Of a DNA stretch of 15,143 nt, positions 14,715-15,143 are shown in pieces. The stretch covers positions 1 through 15,143 of the forward strand of contig WHUZ01000284.1 in assembly GCA_015179045.1 (NCBI GenBank), read 5' to 3'. Positions within the stretch are counted from its first letter, which is position 1, and every line of letters starts with the position of its first letter. Source of the stretch: Kalaharituber pfeilii (Eukaryota > Ascomycota > Pezizomycetes > Pezizales > Pezizaceae). Both the position numbers and the translations under genes were made by a program. The notes under the pieces were generated by a model. It was not told the origin of the DNA and did no database searches. It worked only from the letters and a program-made list of their open reading frames with translations.

Positions 14715-15062
14715 CATATATACACCGATGTGTCCATTCCACCCTACAGCATACACACCTCCAAGGCCATTCTGGCCCGTAGCACATATCCCTCTGCAAC
14801 CATTCTGGCCTACAGCATATACACCTGTGGCCATTCCGGCCCACAGCATGTACACCTCCGTTGCCATTCCGCCGGGCAGCATATACACCTCCACGGCCAT
14901 TCCGCCCCACAGTATACACACCCGTAGCGACTGAGGCCCGTCATATATACACCGACGTGGCCATTACTAATTCCCTCTCGCCGTATATGCCCTCCGTAGC
15001 CATTTTGCCTAGCAGCATATACACCTTGGTAGCTATTTCGGCCCGCCGTATACACTCCTCCG
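14715..15062 (+). repeat. 33-bp minisatellite, about 10-11 copies
   Basis: The unit is CCATTCCGGCCCACAGCATR plus TACACCTCCGTGG. CCATT starts fall at 14734, 14767, 14800, 14831, 14864, 14897, then a changed copy near 14930, 14961, 15000 and 15033 (CTATT). Spacing is 33 bp with exceptions of 31 and 39. Because 33 is a multiple of three, both strands show open frames, including an 11-residue GGVYAVGRNGH-like repeat on minus. Differences between copies are not concentrated at third codon positions as far as I can judge, so a non-coding array is the simpler view. Confidence 0.9.
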
Positions 15063-15143
15063 TCACGGACAACAACCACCTCAGGACGAGCGTTTGGAAG
15101 CGACTCCACAACCACAACGTTCCCCACGCTGAAACCTACATAG
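15063..15143. other. Window edge, nothing recognised
   Basis: No feature supported in the final ~80 bases. Confidence 0.4.

Noticed and set aside
12412..15062. CRISPR-like arrays of repeats
   Set aside because: The repeats are head to tail without unique spacers, and the context is a eukaryotic transposon region.
14649..15127. Several overlapping open frames on both strands with 11-residue repeats
   Set aside because: They follow from a 33-bp unit without stops in several frames; there is no start context, domain or codon-position signal.

Overview
This window is repeat-rich eukaryotic DNA, very probably from a filamentous fungus with a large, transposon-laden genome. A truffle-like Pezizomycete is a guess, not something the sequence proves. 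I found no ordinary host gene, tRNA or rRNA. The left 11.3 kb holds at least three LTR retrotransposon copies, all on the minus strand. The right 3.9 kb is a set of unrelated tandem repeat arrays, one of which carries a solo LTR.

Element 1 (E1, about 1-5519, minus) is the youngest. It has a 692-bp 5' LTR, a 31-nt leader, an intact gag (3591-4796) and a pol with protease, reverse transcriptase, RNase H and integrase, running off the left edge. It looks like a Ty3/Gypsy chromovirus of the Tf1/sushi kind. The gag stop follows directly after the canonical -1 slippery heptamer A AAA AAC. A 7-nt spacer, an 8-bp stem and a possible pseudoknot follow, and pol is in the -1 frame. The last ~690 bp of pol carries about eight single-base frame changes, all in the same direction; the preceding ~4.1 kb has none.

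Element 2 (E2, 5520-8818, minus) is an older copy. It has a 292-bp LTR, a gag with a long coiled coil and a CCHC knuckle, a protease and the start of reverse transcriptase. It is cut inside the RT by the E1 LTR, so E1 is nested in E2. It shows the same layout at the gag/pol junction as E1. In both elements a 9-10 nt segment just after the LTR is complementary to a segment inside the LTR downstream of a TATA-like box. This is what Tf1-type self-priming would look like.

Element 3 (E3, about 9134-11266, minus) is a more decayed gag with many in-frame stops, an H-to-N change in its zinc knuckle and a possible LTR remnant with a TATA box. Between E2 and E3 lies a short decayed protein-like stretch on the plus strand (8826-9144).

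From 11.36 kb on: a degenerate 9-bp motif array, a 69-77 bp array, a 20-bp-arm hairpin, a 58-bp minisatellite of about 13 plus 4 copies split by a 215-bp solo LTR with a near-perfect 5-bp target duplication, a gene-free stretch, a ~30-bp array and a 33-bp array. Long open frames over these arrays are by-products of the repeats.
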